64,000 nucleotides of DNA from Ancalomicrobiaceae bacterium S20 (GTDB lineage: Bacteria; Pseudomonadota; Alphaproteobacteria; Rhizobiales; Ancalomicrobiaceae), in contig CP158568.1 in assembly GCA_040269895.1 (NCBI GenBank), forward strand, positions 310,001 to 374,000. Direction: 5' to 3'. Below, piece by piece: positions 25,174-35,123 of this stretch. The position numbers and the translations under genes are program-made. Below the pieces are notes generated by a model, which was not told the DNA's origin, did not search any database, and was given only the letters and a program-made list of their open reading frames with translations. Each line of letters starts with the position of its first letter. Position 1 is the first letter of the stretch.

Positions 25174-26991
25174 TCAGACCCTGAGGTCCAAGCCGCCGGC
25201 GCGCGTGCGCGCGCCATAGACCGCGGCGCGGGCCGCGGCGATGCTGCTGTCGTCCTCGGCGGTCGCCGCGCGGCCGGTCAGCGACTGGGCGTCGTAGTTG
25301 CGCCAGCCCTGGTTCGACTGGTTGCCGTTGCCCTGATCGCGCAGCGAGAACTGCAGGCCCGAGCCGTCGGTCTTGAGACCGGCGTTCTCGAGCGCGCGCT
25401 CCAGGCCGCGCTGGTCGCGCATCATCATGTCGAGCGTTTCGGAGCGCTCGACGATCAGATGCGCGCGGACCTCGCCGTCGCTGCCGACCTTCAACTTGAC
25501 GTCGACCCGGCCGAGTTCTGGCGGATCCAGCCGGATCTCGAAGCGGCTGTGGCCGTCCTTGGCGTGGGTCGCGATCGAGGAGGCGAGGGCCGCGGTGTCG
25601 ACCGCGTGACCGGTCGTCGTGGCGGCGGCCGCCTGGGCGGTCGTGGTCGTGGCATCGGCTGCCCGCGCATGGCCTGTGCCGCTCGGCGCGCCGATCTGGC
25701 CGACAGGCGCGGCCGCATCCGGCGCGGCGCCGGTCTTGGCGTCGTCGTCGCGCCGGCGCGCATCCTGCTGGGCGAGCACGGCGGCCGGATCGGGCGTCGC
25801 GCCGGCAGTGGCGCCGACGGTCTGCGCCTGGGTGGTTCCGGCCTGGGTCTTGGACGCGTCGATCGACGGAACGATGGTCTGATCGAGTGGCGCGGACCCA
25901 TCCTTGGCGGTCGGGTTCGTCGAACCCGTCGTGGTCGTGCCGGCGTTCGGCTGGGCGCCGTTGTCGGCCTCCTTGGCCTTGACCGGGCCTTCGACGCGCC
26001 TCGCCACGATCGACCGCAGGCCGCTGTCGGCGGCGGCCGTCACGGCGGTGGCGGTCGGGCGGGTCGCCTGCGTGCTGGCGGTCGCGGTGTCCTTCGCCAC
26101 CGTGTCGGCCTGCGCGGCGGCGGTTGCCGCCTGGGTTGCTGGTGTGGTGCCGGCGGCGGTTGTCGCCGTTCCGGAGGCCGACGCGCTCGCGGCGGCCTGC
26201 GTCGGGTCCGTCGGCGTCGCGCCGGAGGTGGTCTTGGCCGCCGTCGTATCGGTGCCGCTGCCGGCGGCCGTCGTCGCGGCCGCGGTCTTGTCGGTGTCGG
26301 CGCCCTTGCCGGCCCCGTCCTGGCCCGCGAGCAACTGCGCTGCCTTGCCGTCGAGCGTCTTGCCGTCGAGCGCCTTGGCGTCGCCGACCGTGTCCGTGCC
26401 GACGCCGGCGGCGCCGGAGCCGGCGAGCGGATCGAGCGTGGCGGAGCCCGGCAGCGTGGCGCCCGGGCCCTTGGCCTTGGCGGCGTCGACGCCGTCGATC
26501 TCGCCATCGGTCGCGGCCGAGCCGCCCGGCACGGCGCCGAGGCTCGCCGGCGAGGCGAGCGCGCCCTGGCCGGTCGCGCCGGCGGTCAGGCCGTTCTGGA
26601 CTAGGAGTGCGAGCGCGGCGCCGGCGGTCGCATCGGTGGCGTCCTTGTCCGCCTTCTCATCCTTGTCCGCGTCGGCCTTCTTGGCGTCGGCGCTGTCGCT
26701 CTGGTCGGTGGACTTGCCCGCCGCGGCCTTGGTCCGGTCGGTCCGATCGGCGGCGCGGTCATTGGCTCGGTCGTTGGTGCGCGTGTCGTCGGCGCGCCGG
26801 GTTGCGGCGACCTGGGCCTCGAAGTCGGACGGACGGTCGTCCGCACCGCTGGTGTCGCGGGCGGACCTGGCGCTCGGCTGGGGAGCGGCCTGCTGGGGAA
26901 TGGGGGCGACGCGAACGGGGGTCGGCAAACTCTTCCTCCTGACGATCCGTCGGGACGATCTCTCGGCCTCGATCTGCAAGCCCGGTGCCAT
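25174..26991 (-). CDS. fliK: FliK-type flagellar hook-length control protein
   Basis: A 605-residue protein. About 400 residues are low-complexity Ala/Thr/Asp/Gly sequence; the C-terminal 130 residues carry the conserved hook-length domain (FEIRLDPPELGRVDVKL; VRAHLIVERSETLDMM; LERALENAGLK). FliK measures hook length and triggers the switch in export specificity through FlhB. ATG 26991 follows AGGTGA; an earlier start at 27021 adds ten residues. It precedes flgD in the same direction. The repetitive central part is typical of the family. Confidence 0.88.
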   Translation of the reverse strand: MAPGLQIEAERSSRRIVRRKSLPTPVRVAPIPQQAAPQPSARSARDTSGADDRPSDFEAQVAATRRADDTRTNDRANDRAADRTDRTKAAAGKSTDQSDSADAKKADADKDEKADKDATDATAGAALALLVQNGLTAGATGQGALASPASLGAVPGGSAATDGEIDGVDAAKAKGPGATLPGSATLDPLAGSGAAGVGTDTVGDAKALDGKTLDGKAAQLLAGQDGAGKGADTDKTAAATTAAGSGTDTTAAKTTSGATPTDPTQAAASASASGTATTAAGTTPATQAATAAAQADTVAKDTATASTQATRPTATAVTAAADSGLRSIVARRVEGPVKAKEADNGAQPNAGTTTTGSTNPTAKDGSAPLDQTIVPSIDASKTQAGTTQAQTVGATAGATPDPAAVLAQQDARRRDDDAKTGAAPDAAAPVGQIGAPSGTGHARAADATTTTAQAAAATTTGHAVDTAALASSIATHAKDGHSRFEIRLDPPELGRVDVKLKVGSDGEVRAHLIVERSETLDMMMRDQRGLERALENAGLKTDGSGLQFSLRDQGNGNQSNQGWRNYDAQSLTGRAATAEDDSSIAAARAAVYGARTRAGGLDLRV

Positions 26992-27213
26992 GACGGTCAC
27001 CTGACGCCCCCGTCGCGCCAAGCCGGCCTGTGGACTGGCAAATCCGTCATGCCGTCGGGACAGCGCCCATCCGGGCGGTCGTGCAAGCCGCCGGTCAGCG
27101 ACGGCCGGGCGGCAAAAGGTGCCGGCCGGCGGAAAGACCTGCCGCGGGAGGGTTTTGGAACGCCGTGGTCTCCGCTATAGTCCGGCCCGTCGCCAAACGG
27201 CCGCGCGCACCCC

Positions 27214-27248
27214 ATATCCGGGAGGGGATATCGGACACGATATCCGGG
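27214..27248. repeat. Nested inverted and direct repeats upstream of mnmA
   Basis: The inverted repeat GGATATC-N6-GATATCC (27226-27245) is flanked by two copies of ATATCCGGG (27214 and 27240). It is 62 bp upstream of the mnmA start in a 288-bp gap that holds no other gene signal. It may be an operator; the protein is unknown. Confidence 0.5.
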
Positions 27249-27309
27249 ACACGAATTCCAGACATGGGCGTCGCCTGTCGCGCGCCGTCGTCCGAGGTCA
27301 GTTGAGCCG

Positions 27310-28506
27310 ATGCCGAATTCCCTCGACCTTCCCGGCCGCCCCGAAGACACGCGGGTCGTCGTCGCCATGTCGGGCGGCGTCGATTCCTCGGTCGTGGCCG
27401 GGCTGCTGAAGCGTGAGGGCTACGACGTCGTCGGGGTGACGCTGCAGCTCTACGACCACGGCGAGGCCACGCATCGCAAGGGCGCCTGCTGCGCCGGCCA
27501 GGACATCCATGACGCCCGCCGGGTCGCCGAGGCGATCGGCATCCCGCACTATGTGCTCGACTACGAGCAGCGCTTCCGCGAGGCGGTGATCGACCGTTTC
27601 GCCGAGAGCTATCTGCATGGCGAGACGCCGGTGCCCTGCGTCTCGTGCAATCAGACCGTCAAGTTCTCCGACCTGCTCGACACGGCCAAGACGCTCGGCG
27701 CCGACGCGCTGGCGACCGGCCACTATGTCCGCAGCGCCGCGCTGCCGAACGGGCATCGCGGCCTCTATCGTCCGGTCGATCTCGATCGCGACCAGAGCTA
27801 CTTCCTCTATGCGACGACGCAGGAGCAGCTCGATTTCCTGCGTTTCCCGCTCGGCGGCATGACCAAGCCGGAGACGCGCGAGCTCGCGCGCACGCTCGGG
27901 CTGATGGTCGCGGAAAAGCACGACAGCCAGGACATCTGCTTCGTGCCTTCCGGACGCTATGCCGAGGTGATCGAGCGTCTGAAGCCGGATTCGGTCGAGC
28001 CCGGCGACATCGTCCATGTCGACGGCCGCGTGCTCGGCCGGCACGACGGCATCATCCGCTATACGATCGGCCAGCGGCGCGGCATCGGCGTCTCGGTCGG
28101 CGAGCCGCTTTATGTCGTGCATCTCGACGCCGATCGCCGCCGCGTGGTCGTCGGCCCGCGCGAGGCGCTGATGACCCGGCGGCTGCACCTGCGCGCGGTC
28201 AACTGGATCGGCGACGGCCCGCTCTCGGCGGTGCCGGAGGCGGGCATCGAACTCTGGGCCAAGGTGCGCTCGACGCGGCCGCCGCAGCCGGCGCTGCTGA
28301 CGGTCGAGGCCGGCGAGGCGATCGTCGAGCTGATCGACGGCGAGCACGGCGTCGCGCCAGGCCAGGCGGCGGTGTTCTACGACAGCCCGGAGACGCATGC
28401 GCGCGTGCTCGGCGGTGGAACCATCGCGCGCGTCGAACGTAGCCTCGAGGCGGAGAGGGCGCTGAGGCACCTCGAGACCGGTTCAACGGCCGCCGCGGCC
28501 GAGTGA
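27310..28506 (+). CDS. mnmA: tRNA 2-thiouridylase MnmA
   Basis: A 398-residue enzyme that thiolates uridine 34 of Glu, Gln and Lys tRNAs. The PP-loop for ATP is [10 protein letters not shown] (residues 19-28). The catalytic cysteine is Cys113 in [11 protein letters not shown], and the persulfide cysteine is Cys210 in DSQDICFVP. The C-terminal beta-barrel includes [19 protein letters not shown]. Sulfur would come from an IscS/TusE-type relay elsewhere. ATG 27310 is the natural start. A methyltransferase gene follows 12 bp downstream. Confidence 0.96.
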   Translation: MPNSLDLPGRPEDTRVVVAMSGGVDSSVVAGLLKREGYDVVGVTLQLYDHGEATHRKGACCAGQDIHDARRVAEAIGIPHYVLDYEQRFREAVIDRFAESYLHGETPVPCVSCNQTVKFSDLLDTAKTLGADALATGHYVRSAALPNGHRGLYRPVDLDRDQSYFLYATTQEQLDFLRFPLGGMTKPETRELARTLGLMVAEKHDSQDICFVPSGRYAEVIERLKPDSVEPGDIVHVDGRVLGRHDGIIRYTIGQRRGIGVSVGEPLYVVHLDADRRRVVVGPREALMTRRLHLRAVNWIGDGPLSAVPEAGIELWAKVRSTRPPQPALLTVEAGEAIVELIDGEHGVAPGQAAVFYDSPETHARVLGGGTIARVERSLEAERALRHLETGSTAAAAE

Positions 28507-28518
28507 GAGAGAGACGCC

Positions 28519-29250
28519 ATGCCGGGAAACAACGACCGTGATCCGCGCGGCGCGCTTGGCCGCGCCGTCGTCTTGCAGGGGAAGACCTACAAGCTCGAAG
28601 CCACGCCGCGGCTCGACCAGCGTTCGGTGCTGGAGGCCTATTCGCGCTGGGCGCCGGTCTACGATTTCGTGTTCGGCCGCACGCCGCTGTTCGGGCGGTT
28701 CTTCGACCTGGGCCGCACGCTCGCCGTCGACCACATCAATGGTCGCGAGGGCCGGGTGCTCGAGGTCGGCGTCGGCACCGGCATCAGCCTGCCGCGCTAT
28801 GCGCCGCATCTGACCGTGACCGGCATCGACCTGTCGCCGGACATGCTGGCGCTCGCGCGCAAGCGCGTCGAGGCGGCCGGGCTCGGCAACATCGAGGCGC
28901 TGACCGAGATGGACGCCTCGCTGCTCGCCTTTCCGGACGCGTCGTTCGAGACGGTCGCGGTCATGTACACGATCACGGTCGTGCCGCATCCCGAGCAGGT
29001 GATGGCCGAGGTCGAGCGCGTGACCAAGCCCGGCGGCGAGGCGGTGTTCGTCTCGCACTTCGCCTCCGACGCCGGCTGGCGCAAGGCGATCGAGGGCGGG
29101 CTCACGCCGTTCACCAAGAAGCTCGGCTGGCGGCCGGACTTCCCCGTCAGCCGCATCCTGAACCGCCCGGGTTTCGAACATGTCGAGACGCGCCGTTTCG
29201 GCCCGCTCGGCATTTTTTCCATGGTGCGGCTCAGGCGGACCGAAGGCTGA
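28519..29250 (+). CDS. SAM-dependent methyltransferase, PmtA-like
   Basis: A 243-residue class I methyltransferase with SAM motif LEVGVGTG at residues 81-88, an acidic ribose contact in GIDLSPDMLALARKR, and a C-terminal part resembling Rhodobacter-type phosphatidylethanolamine N-methyltransferase (PmtA), which makes phosphatidylcholine at the inner membrane. The hydrophobic/aromatic segment WAPVYDFVFGRTPLFGRF may contact the membrane. It starts 12 bp after mnmA, so they are likely co-transcribed, though the functions do not obviously connect. Other small-molecule methyltransferases share this pattern, so the substrate is moderately certain. Confidence 0.65.
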   Translation: MPGNNDRDPRGALGRAVVLQGKTYKLEATPRLDQRSVLEAYSRWAPVYDFVFGRTPLFGRFFDLGRTLAVDHINGREGRVLEVGVGTGISLPRYAPHLTVTGIDLSPDMLALARKRVEAAGLGNIEALTEMDASLLAFPDASFETVAVMYTITVVPHPEQVMAEVERVTKPGGEAVFVSHFASDAGWRKAIEGGLTPFTKKLGWRPDFPVSRILNRPGFEHVETRRFGPLGIFSMVRLRRTEG

Positions 29251-29465
29251 AGCGCAGGCGCGGGGCAGACGTCGGGGGCAGGCTGGCGGCCGTTGCCGGC
29301 GCCGCGGGCCGACACCGTTGCCCGGCCCGGCCGGCGCAGAGCCCTTGCCGAGCCAGCCGATTGCGGTTCCGCCCGAGCCGGGACAGGCCGCCCGATGCTC
29401 CGCGGTGGAAAGCCGATCAGCTCGCTTGACATCTCCGGCCGCGGGTCTCTATATCCGCGGCCACC

Positions 29466-29542
29466 GGCGGGGTAGCTCAGATGGTTAGAGCGGAGGATTC
29501 ATAACCCTCAGGTCGGCGGTTCGATCCCGCCCCCCGCTACCA
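29466..29542 (+). tRNA. tRNA with CAU anticodon, probably elongator tRNA-Met
   Basis: A 77-nt cloverleaf: acceptor GGCGGGG/CCCCGCT, D-loop with GGTTA, anticodon loop TTCATAA (CAU), T-loop TTCGATC, and an encoded CCA end. Position 1 pairs with 72 (G-U), unlike the C-A mismatch of initiators, and the three consecutive G-C pairs of initiators are missing. tRNA-Ile with a lysidine-modified CAU cannot be excluded by eye. Confidence 0.9.
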
Positions 29543-29620
29543 GGTCCCCACCTTCAAATTTCGATCCTATTCAAGGCGTTGCCCGTTGTGGCCTTCGCGA
29601 TGCGCTGCCTGACGCAAATC

Positions 29621-29639
29621 GGCCGGCGCGGGGCCGGCC
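29621..29639. terminator. Hairpin between tRNA and chemoreceptor gene
   Basis: GGCCGGC and GCCGGCC form a 7-bp stem with a 5-nt loop. The plus-strand side is followed by T-rich sequence (tatctgttgtttgctt); the minus side, past the chemoreceptor stop, has only ATTTG. Confidence 0.45.
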
Positions 29640-29667
29640 TATCTGTTGTTTGCTTACCTTCGGTGCG

Positions 29668-31344
29668 TCACGCCGCCTGCAGATCCTTGACGAAGGTCTC
29701 GACTTCGCCCTGCAACGCGGTCGCCTGCGATTGCAGGGCCGACGAGAGGCCGAGCAGTTGGCTCGAGGCGGCGCCGGTCATTTCCGCCGCCCGGCCGACG
29801 CCGGAGATGTTGCCGGTCACCGTGCCGGCGCCCTCGGCCGCGCGCTGGGTGTTGGTCGCGATCTCGTTGGTGGCCGCGCCCTGTTCCTCGACCGCCGCGG
29901 CGATCATGCCGGAGATCTCGCGCACCGATCCGACCGTGTCGACGATCTTGGAGATCGACGAGACGGTCCGGCCGGTCGCCTGCTGGATTTCCGAGACCTT
30001 GGCGCTGATCTCCTCGGTCGCCTTGGCCGTCTGCGAAGCGAGCTGCTTCACTTCCGAGGCGACGACCGCGAAGCCGCGGCCGGCCTCGCCGGCGCGGGCC
30101 GCCTCGATGGTGGCATTGAGCGCGAGCAGGTTGGTCTGATCGGCGATGGTGCTGATCAGGACCACAACCTCACCGATCTTCTGGGCGGCTTCGGCGAGGC
30201 TGCGCACGTCGTTGGCGGTCTGGTTCGCCTCGTCGGCGGCGGCGTCGATGGAGCTGTTCGACTTGCCGACCTGTCCGGCGATCTCGCGGATCGAGGCGGA
30301 CAGTTCCTCGGTCGAGGCGGCGACGGTCTGGACGTTCGAGGCGGCTTCCTCGGCTGCGCCGGACACGGCCTGCGCCTGCCGCGAGGTCTCCTCGGCCGTG
30401 GCCGACAGGTTGCGGGCGGCGCCGGCGACGTCCGAGGAGGAGCGAGTGAAGGCGGCCGCCAGATCCGTCATGCGCTTGGTGAAGTTCGCCGCGAGTTCGG
30501 CGCGGCGGCGAATCACCGCCGCTTCCGCCGCAGCGGCAGCCTCACGCTCGCGCCGCATCGCCTCGCCCTCGCGGAGCGTGTCGCGCAGCGTCAGCAGCGT
30601 CTTGGTCATCTGACCGATCTCGTCGCGCCGGTCGGAGACATCGACCGCGGTGTCGAGCCGCCCTTCGGCGATCTCCTGCATCTTGGCGGTCGTCGTGCGC
30701 ACCGGCTTGGCGATGGCCGCGGTCAGCATCGCGACCGCGGCGACCGATACCGCCACCAGCAACGCTGCGCTCAGCACGATCGCCAGGCTGATCGAGAAGA
30801 ACGCGTCGTCCTGAGCAGCCGCGCGCTGGACCAGCAGGGCGCGTTCGTCTGCGTCGATCGCCTTGATCTTGGCGCGGATGCCGTCCATCGCGGCCTTGCC
30901 GGCGCCGTTCCGCTCGAGATCGCGGGCCTGTTCGCGCGTCGCCTCCGCGCCCATCAGACGGATGCCCTTCTCGGCGACGTCGGTCCGCCAGCTCGAGGCC
31001 ATCGCCTTGACCTCGTCGAGGCGCGCCTGCTGCTTGGCGTTGTCCGAGGTCAGTTCCTTGATCTTGGCGAAGGCGGTATCGAAATTCGCGGTGCCCGCCT
31101 TGTAGGGATCGAGGTTGCCGGTGCTGCCGGTGACGAGGAAGCCGCGGAAGCCCGTCTCCTGGTCGACCATGGCCGCACCCATGCGATCGGCCTGCTCCAG
31201 GACCTTGTAGGTGTGCTCGGTCCAGGCGCTGGTCTGTTCCAGCGTCCGCTTGTTCATGAACACGTACAGGTTCAGGCCGACTGCGATGGCGATCAAGACG
31301 CCGAAGGCGGCGATCAGCTTGGCGGCGATGGAGAGGTTTTTCAT
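29668..31344 (-). CDS. Methyl-accepting chemotaxis protein with CHASE3-like sensor
   Basis: A 558-residue chemoreceptor. A first membrane segment (residues 6-27, [19 protein letters not shown]), a periplasmic helical region with CHASE3-type [13 protein letters not shown], a second membrane segment near 180-205, HAMP, and a cytoplasmic coiled coil with the signaling tip [32 protein letters not shown] (shown here in parts: [15 protein letters not shown] and GRGFAVVA). It signals to CheA/CheW. The ligand is unknown. ATG 31344 ([10 protein letters not shown]) is preferred over one at 31383. AT-rich DNA upstream includes a CtrA-like box. Confidence 0.93.
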   Translation of the reverse strand: MKNLSIAAKLIAAFGVLIAIAVGLNLYVFMNKRTLEQTSAWTEHTYKVLEQADRMGAAMVDQETGFRGFLVTGSTGNLDPYKAGTANFDTAFAKIKELTSDNAKQQARLDEVKAMASSWRTDVAEKGIRLMGAEATREQARDLERNGAGKAAMDGIRAKIKAIDADERALLVQRAAAQDDAFFSISLAIVLSAALLVAVSVAAVAMLTAAIAKPVRTTTAKMQEIAEGRLDTAVDVSDRRDEIGQMTKTLLTLRDTLREGEAMRREREAAAAAEAAVIRRRAELAANFTKRMTDLAAAFTRSSSDVAGAARNLSATAEETSRQAQAVSGAAEEAASNVQTVAASTEELSASIREIAGQVGKSNSSIDAAADEANQTANDVRSLAEAAQKIGEVVVLISTIADQTNLLALNATIEAARAGEAGRGFAVVASEVKQLASQTAKATEEISAKVSEIQQATGRTVSSISKIVDTVGSVREISGMIAAAVEEQGAATNEIATNTQRAAEGAGTVTGNISGVGRAAEMTGAASSQLLGLSSALQSQATALQGEVETFVKDLQAA

Positions 31345-32339
31345 GAGGTGGGGCTCCCGGGGCGACCGTCTTACGCGTTGCACGCGTTGGGTGAGGGGCG
31401 CTCTGAATTTATTTTCTGATTGTCTGATACATGTGGCCGTATATGGCTGAAATTACTTTTGATTATAGTGGTTACCTTTGTATTAATAGGGAATATCTAT
31501 TGCCTGGAATTATACGTGGCGGTCCGCGATGAAGGTCGCTGCGACCATATTGCGATCGGCATCGTTCTATAACTCTGGGTAATTTATCTGGAATATCATT
31601 TCGAGCATCGACGTCAGGCGCCGGCTGCGCGCCGCATGGCGACGACTTCCCCGCGGTCGCGGGCGGCGCTCGGCCCGAAAAGGCTCTGCCCGACAGGCCG
31701 ATGTCCTGCATGCGGCCGCGCGGCGATCCCGCGCCAAACGATTCCGCCTCGAGACCGAAACTTGAAACGCCACACCTTCATTCCTACGTGCCGTCGTGCT
31801 GGAATGAGCTCGTGTCCAGATCGGATGCCGCGGTGATTTGAGGAGCAGCTTGCGCCGCGTGACCAAACGCTAAAGCGCCACGGACGAGAGGTTCGTGGCA
31901 CGCCTTGGGTGAAGACGCCATGACGAAGGTCCGCAACACCATCATCCAGTCCCGTTCCCATCAAGCGGGTTTCCGACGCGCCGGTCTCGCGGCGCTTGCG
32001 CGTGCCGTCCTGAAACGGGCGGCGGCGTTTCTGGCCGGTCTGGTACCGGTCGCGCAGCCGCGGCTCGTACCGGTCCGCGTCCGGCGCGCGGCGGTCGAAT
32101 GCCGGGCGCGCGATGTTCGATGTGCTGAGCGCGTCGAGCTCGGCGTCGGTGCGCTGAGCGCCATCGCCTTCAGGATCTCGCCGGCCCGCCCCCCGTGTCT
32201 GTCTGGCCCGAGCAATGGGCCCGGGCATCGGTCGGGTCCGCGAGAGACCGGATCCTTATCCTTGTCACTGATCAAAGACGGGGCTTTCCGCCCGCGCGAG
32301 AACGCGCCGGCGACGTGCGCCCGTCGCGGAGAATCAATC
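31345..32339. other. Gene-poor gap of about 1 kb
   Basis: No convincing gene was seen. 31380-31600 is AT-rich and should hold the chemoreceptor promoter. From 31610 on, GC is high again, but the frames on both strands lack typical protein composition, strong ribosome sites and recognisable motifs. The purine-rich site before 32340 belongs to the next gene. Confidence 0.6.
31472..31486. promoter_or_regulatory. CtrA-box-like site upstream of the chemoreceptor (TTAC-N7-TTAA)
   Basis: Seven of eight fixed positions match the CtrA consensus, 128 bp upstream of the chemoreceptor start. The region is AT-rich, so chance is a real alternative. Confidence 0.3.
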
Positions 32340-32582
32340 ATGTCCGACAGTTATCTGATCGAAATCGACGAACGTCCCGCCGGCATCCTGGTCCGCGAGG
32401 GCGGTTCCTACGCCTTCCATGCCGTTTCCGGCCGCTACCGGTCGCTCGACGGACGGACCTATCCGGGGCCGGGCGCGGCCGAGCGGGCGGCGCGCAAGCT
32501 CGCGCCGGGGCGTCGGCCGCAGGCCGCGGCGCCCTTCGGCCCGCGTCGCGGGGCGCCGGTGCAGGACGCGTTGTTCGGTTGA
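32340..32582 (+). CDS. Small conserved hypothetical protein
   Basis: An 80-residue protein with no known function. The first half reads as a compact beta-structure (YLIEIDERPAGILVREG, then YAFHAVSGRYRSLDGRTY); the second is a basic, Ala/Arg-rich helix. Short proteins of this type, with an aromatic and SLDGR-like turn, recur in Rhizobiales. ATG 32340 has GGAGA at 8 nt, and a clear terminator follows 6 bp after the stop, so it is a complete single-gene unit. Confidence 0.65.
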   Translation: MSDSYLIEIDERPAGILVREGGSYAFHAVSGRYRSLDGRTYPGPGAAERAARKLAPGRRPQAAAPFGPRRGAPVQDALFG

Positions 32583-32587
32583 GCTCA

Positions 32588-32614
32588 GGCCCCGCCCTCG
32601 TGGCGGGGCCTTTT
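32588..32614 (+). terminator. Intrinsic terminator after the 80-residue protein gene
   Basis: Nine-bp stem GGCCCCGCC / GGCGGGGCC with a 5-nt loop, followed by TTTT. Confidence 0.88.
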
Positions 32615-32801
32615 CGTTTCCCCGGCCTTGCGCGGTCGGTGGAAACGTCATTCCTGAACGGATGCCACTTCGCCCGCCGGAGCCGCTCTTTGCGCTTCTG
32701 ATTGGAACGCATTTGCTTCCGGCCGTCGGAAACCTGGCCCACTCTGGGAGCGGATCCGGCGGACTGCCGTTCATCCCCATCAAAACACAGGGAGCGAAAC
32801 G

Positions 32802-34124
32802 ATGACGCTCGACAGCAAGAATCCCGAGACGCTCGCCCTCCATGCCGGCTGGCGCGCCGATCCGGCGACCGGCTCGGTCGCGGTGCCGATCTATCAGACG
32901 ACCTCCTACCAGTTCCGCGATGCCGAACACGCCGCGAACCTGTTTGCGCTCAAGGAGCTCGGCAACATCTACACCCGCATCATGAACCCGACGACGGACG
33001 TGCTCGAGAAGCGCGTCGCGGCGCTGGAGGGCGGCGTCGCCGCGCTCGCGCTCGCCTCGGGCCAGGCCGCTTCGGCCTTCGCGATCCAGAACGTCGCCCG
33101 CGCCGGCGACAATGTCGTGTCCTCGACCGACCTCTACGGCGGCACCTGGAACCTGTTCGCCAACACGCTGAAGGATCAGGGCATCGAGGTTCGCTTCGTC
33201 GACCCGTCCGATCCGGAGAATTTCCGGCGCGCGACCGACGACAAGACCCGCGCCTACTATGCCGAGACGCTGCCGAACCCGAAGCTGATCGCCTTCCCGA
33301 TCGCCGAGGTCGCCGCGATCGGCCGCGAATTCGGCATTCCGCTGATCGTCGACAACACGGCGGCGCCGCTGACCGCGCGGCCGTTCGACCACGGCGCGGC
33401 AGTCGTCGTCTATTCGTCGACCAAGTATCTCGGCGGCCACGGCACCTCGATCGGCGGCCTGATCGTCGACGGCGGCAATTTCGACTGGGCGGCCAATCCG
33501 GAGCGCCAGCCGCTCCTGAACCGGCCGGATCCGAGCTACCACGGTGCGGTGTGGACGGAAGCCGTGAAGCCGCTCGGGCCGATCGCCTACATCATCAAGG
33601 CGCGTGTCACGCTGCTGCGTGACCTCGGCGCGGCGATCTCGCCGTTCAACGCCTTCCTGACCCTTCAGGGCATCGAGACGCTGCATCTGCGCATCGACCG
33701 CCACTTCGAGAACGCCGTGAAGGTCGCCGACTGGCTGGCCAAGCGGCCCGAGGTGACCAAGGTCATCCATCCGAGCCAGCAGACGGGTGTCGCGCGCGAG
33801 CGGGCGGAGAAATATCTGAAGCGCGGCTTCGGCGGGCTGGTCGGGTTCGAGCTTGCCGGCGGGCGCGAGGCCGGGCGGCGGTTCATCGACGCGCTCGAAC
33901 TGCTCTATCACGTCGCCAACATCGGCGACGCGCGCAGCCTCGCGATCCATCCGGCCTCGACCACCCATTCGCAGCTCTCGCCCGACGAGCAGCTCGCGAC
34001 CGGCGTCAGCGAGGGCTATGTGCGGCTGTCGATCGGCATCGAGCACATCGACGACATTCTCGCCGATCTCGATCGCGGTCTGGCCGCGGCCGGCGGCGCG
34101 GGCCTGCGCACGGCGGCCGAATAA
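32802..34124 (+). CDS. metY: O-acetylhomoserine sulfhydrylase (aminocarboxypropyltransferase)
   Basis: A 440-residue PLP enzyme of the Cys/Met metabolism family that joins sulfide or methanethiol to O-acetylhomoserine to give homocysteine or methionine. The PLP lysine is Lys208 in SSTKYLGGHG. The N-terminal NPETLALHAGWR and the family block YTRIMNPTTDVLEKRVAALEGG are intact. The length, longer than the about 390 of cystathionine enzymes, supports MetY. ATG 32802 follows AGGGAG. I looked for a SAM riboswitch in the 190 bp upstream and found no match to the SAM-II core. Confidence 0.94.
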   Translation: MTLDSKNPETLALHAGWRADPATGSVAVPIYQTTSYQFRDAEHAANLFALKELGNIYTRIMNPTTDVLEKRVAALEGGVAALALASGQAASAFAIQNVARAGDNVVSSTDLYGGTWNLFANTLKDQGIEVRFVDPSDPENFRRATDDKTRAYYAETLPNPKLIAFPIAEVAAIGREFGIPLIVDNTAAPLTARPFDHGAAVVVYSSTKYLGGHGTSIGGLIVDGGNFDWAANPERQPLLNRPDPSYHGAVWTEAVKPLGPIAYIIKARVTLLRDLGAAISPFNAFLTLQGIETLHLRIDRHFENAVKVADWLAKRPEVTKVIHPSQQTGVARERAEKYLKRGFGGLVGFELAGGREAGRRFIDALELLYHVANIGDARSLAIHPASTTHSQLSPDEQLATGVSEGYVRLSIGIEHIDDILADLDRGLAAAGGAGLRTAAE

Positions 34125-34228
34125 GCTCCCGCGCCACCGAGAGCGGGCCCGAGCCGGGCTCGCCTCGGGGCGGCCGATCGGTCATGATGAGGAGGCCCGG
34201 GGACGATCGTCGCCGGGCCGCTGCTTTC

Positions 34229-34606
34229 ATGGGACGCGCGGGCTTGGACACGGACGATATGGACGACTGGGCCGAGCCGGGCCTGGGCCTCAGCGAGGCG
34301 GAGGCTTCGGCGCTCTGCCAGGCCTGCGGCGCGTGCTGCGCCTACTCGGCCGAATGGCCGCGCTTCAGTCTGGAAACGGACGAGGAACTAGCACTGATTC
34401 CGGAGGCGCTGGTCGACGATCCGAACGGCCGGATGCGGTTTGTCGATGGTCGCTGCGCCGCGCTGGACGGCACGCTCGGCGAGCATGTCGGCTGCTCTTG
34501 CTATCAGGTCCGGCCGCTGGTCTGCCGGACCTGCATGCCGGGCGATCCGGAATGCGCTATCGCTCGGGACGCACGCGGGTTTCCGCCGATCGTGGCGGCG
34601 GCGTGA
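34229..34606 (+). CDS. YkgJ-family cysteine-cluster protein
   Basis: About 125 residues with the zinc or iron-sulfur cluster pattern of the YkgJ/UPF0153 family: CQACGACCAY near the N-terminus, then CSCYQVRPLVCRTCMPGD and a final Cys. Eight or more cysteines in a small cytoplasmic protein point to a metal site; function is unknown. The start is uncertain: ATG 34229 is used, but ATG 34184 or 34259 is possible and none has a good ribosome site. It is 105 bp after metY. Confidence 0.7.
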   Translation: MGRAGLDTDDMDDWAEPGLGLSEAEASALCQACGACCAYSAEWPRFSLETDEELALIPEALVDDPNGRMRFVDGRCAALDGTLGEHVGCSCYQVRPLVCRTCMPGDPECAIARDARGFPPIVAAA

Positions 34607-34825
34607 GGTCGTCGGGAGACGGGCCGGGGCAGGCCGGGAGCCCGGTCGCGAGCACCGTGAGCCCGGCTGGTATCATCGCTTCGCTCACGAAAAAATTCGC
34701 GGGTTCGCGCGAGAAAACACGAGCATTTTTTTGAAAACGTGGTATGGACGCGGCTCCTGACAGCCGAGGCCGGGGGCGATGGCATTGCCACGTCTGCCGC
34801 CACGAACCAAAAAGTGGTGAGGAAC

Positions 34826-35065
34826 TTGCAGGTTCTCGTTCGTGACAACAACGTCGATCAGGCGCTCCGCGTCCTGAAGAAGAAGATGCAGCGCGAAGGC
34901 ATTTTCCGCGAGATGAAGCAGCGGAAGGCCTATGAGAAGCCGTCCGAGCGCAAGGCTCGCGAGAAGGCCGAAGCCGTGCGCCGCGCCCGCAAGGCCGCGC
35001 GCAAGCAGGCCCAGCGCGAAGGCCTCCTCCCGGCGCCGAAGCGCGTCGTCAAGGGCGCCCGCTGA
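34826..35065 (+). CDS. rpsU: 30S ribosomal protein S21
   Basis: A 79-residue S21 protein: [20 protein letters not shown], then [20 protein letters not shown] and a long basic helix. S21 helps start translation on the small subunit. The start is TTG 34826, with GAGGA just upstream; this gives the family's usual N-terminus. An ATG at 34739 gives 29 extra residues not seen in S21. The TTG may hold translation down. It is followed by two hairpins. Confidence 0.93.
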   Translation: MQVLVRDNNVDQALRVLKKKMQREGIFREMKQRKAYEKPSERKAREKAEAVRRARKAARKQAQREGLLPAPKRVVKGAR

Positions 35066-35123
35066 TTGATCGACGGCGCGGGAGGCCGATCCTCCCGCTC
35101 GAGCCTGTCATGTGAGATGAAAT

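Noticed and set aside
29650-31419. Long plus-strand frame opposite the chemoreceptor
   Set aside because: Antisense shadow; the minus strand encodes a clear methyl-accepting protein.
31614-32228. A minus-strand frame in the 1-kb gap
   Set aside because: Arg-rich, no start site, no motif, typical of non-coding GC-rich DNA.
32616-32801. SAM riboswitch before metY
   Set aside because: The conserved SAM-II core and pairing pattern were not found in the leader.
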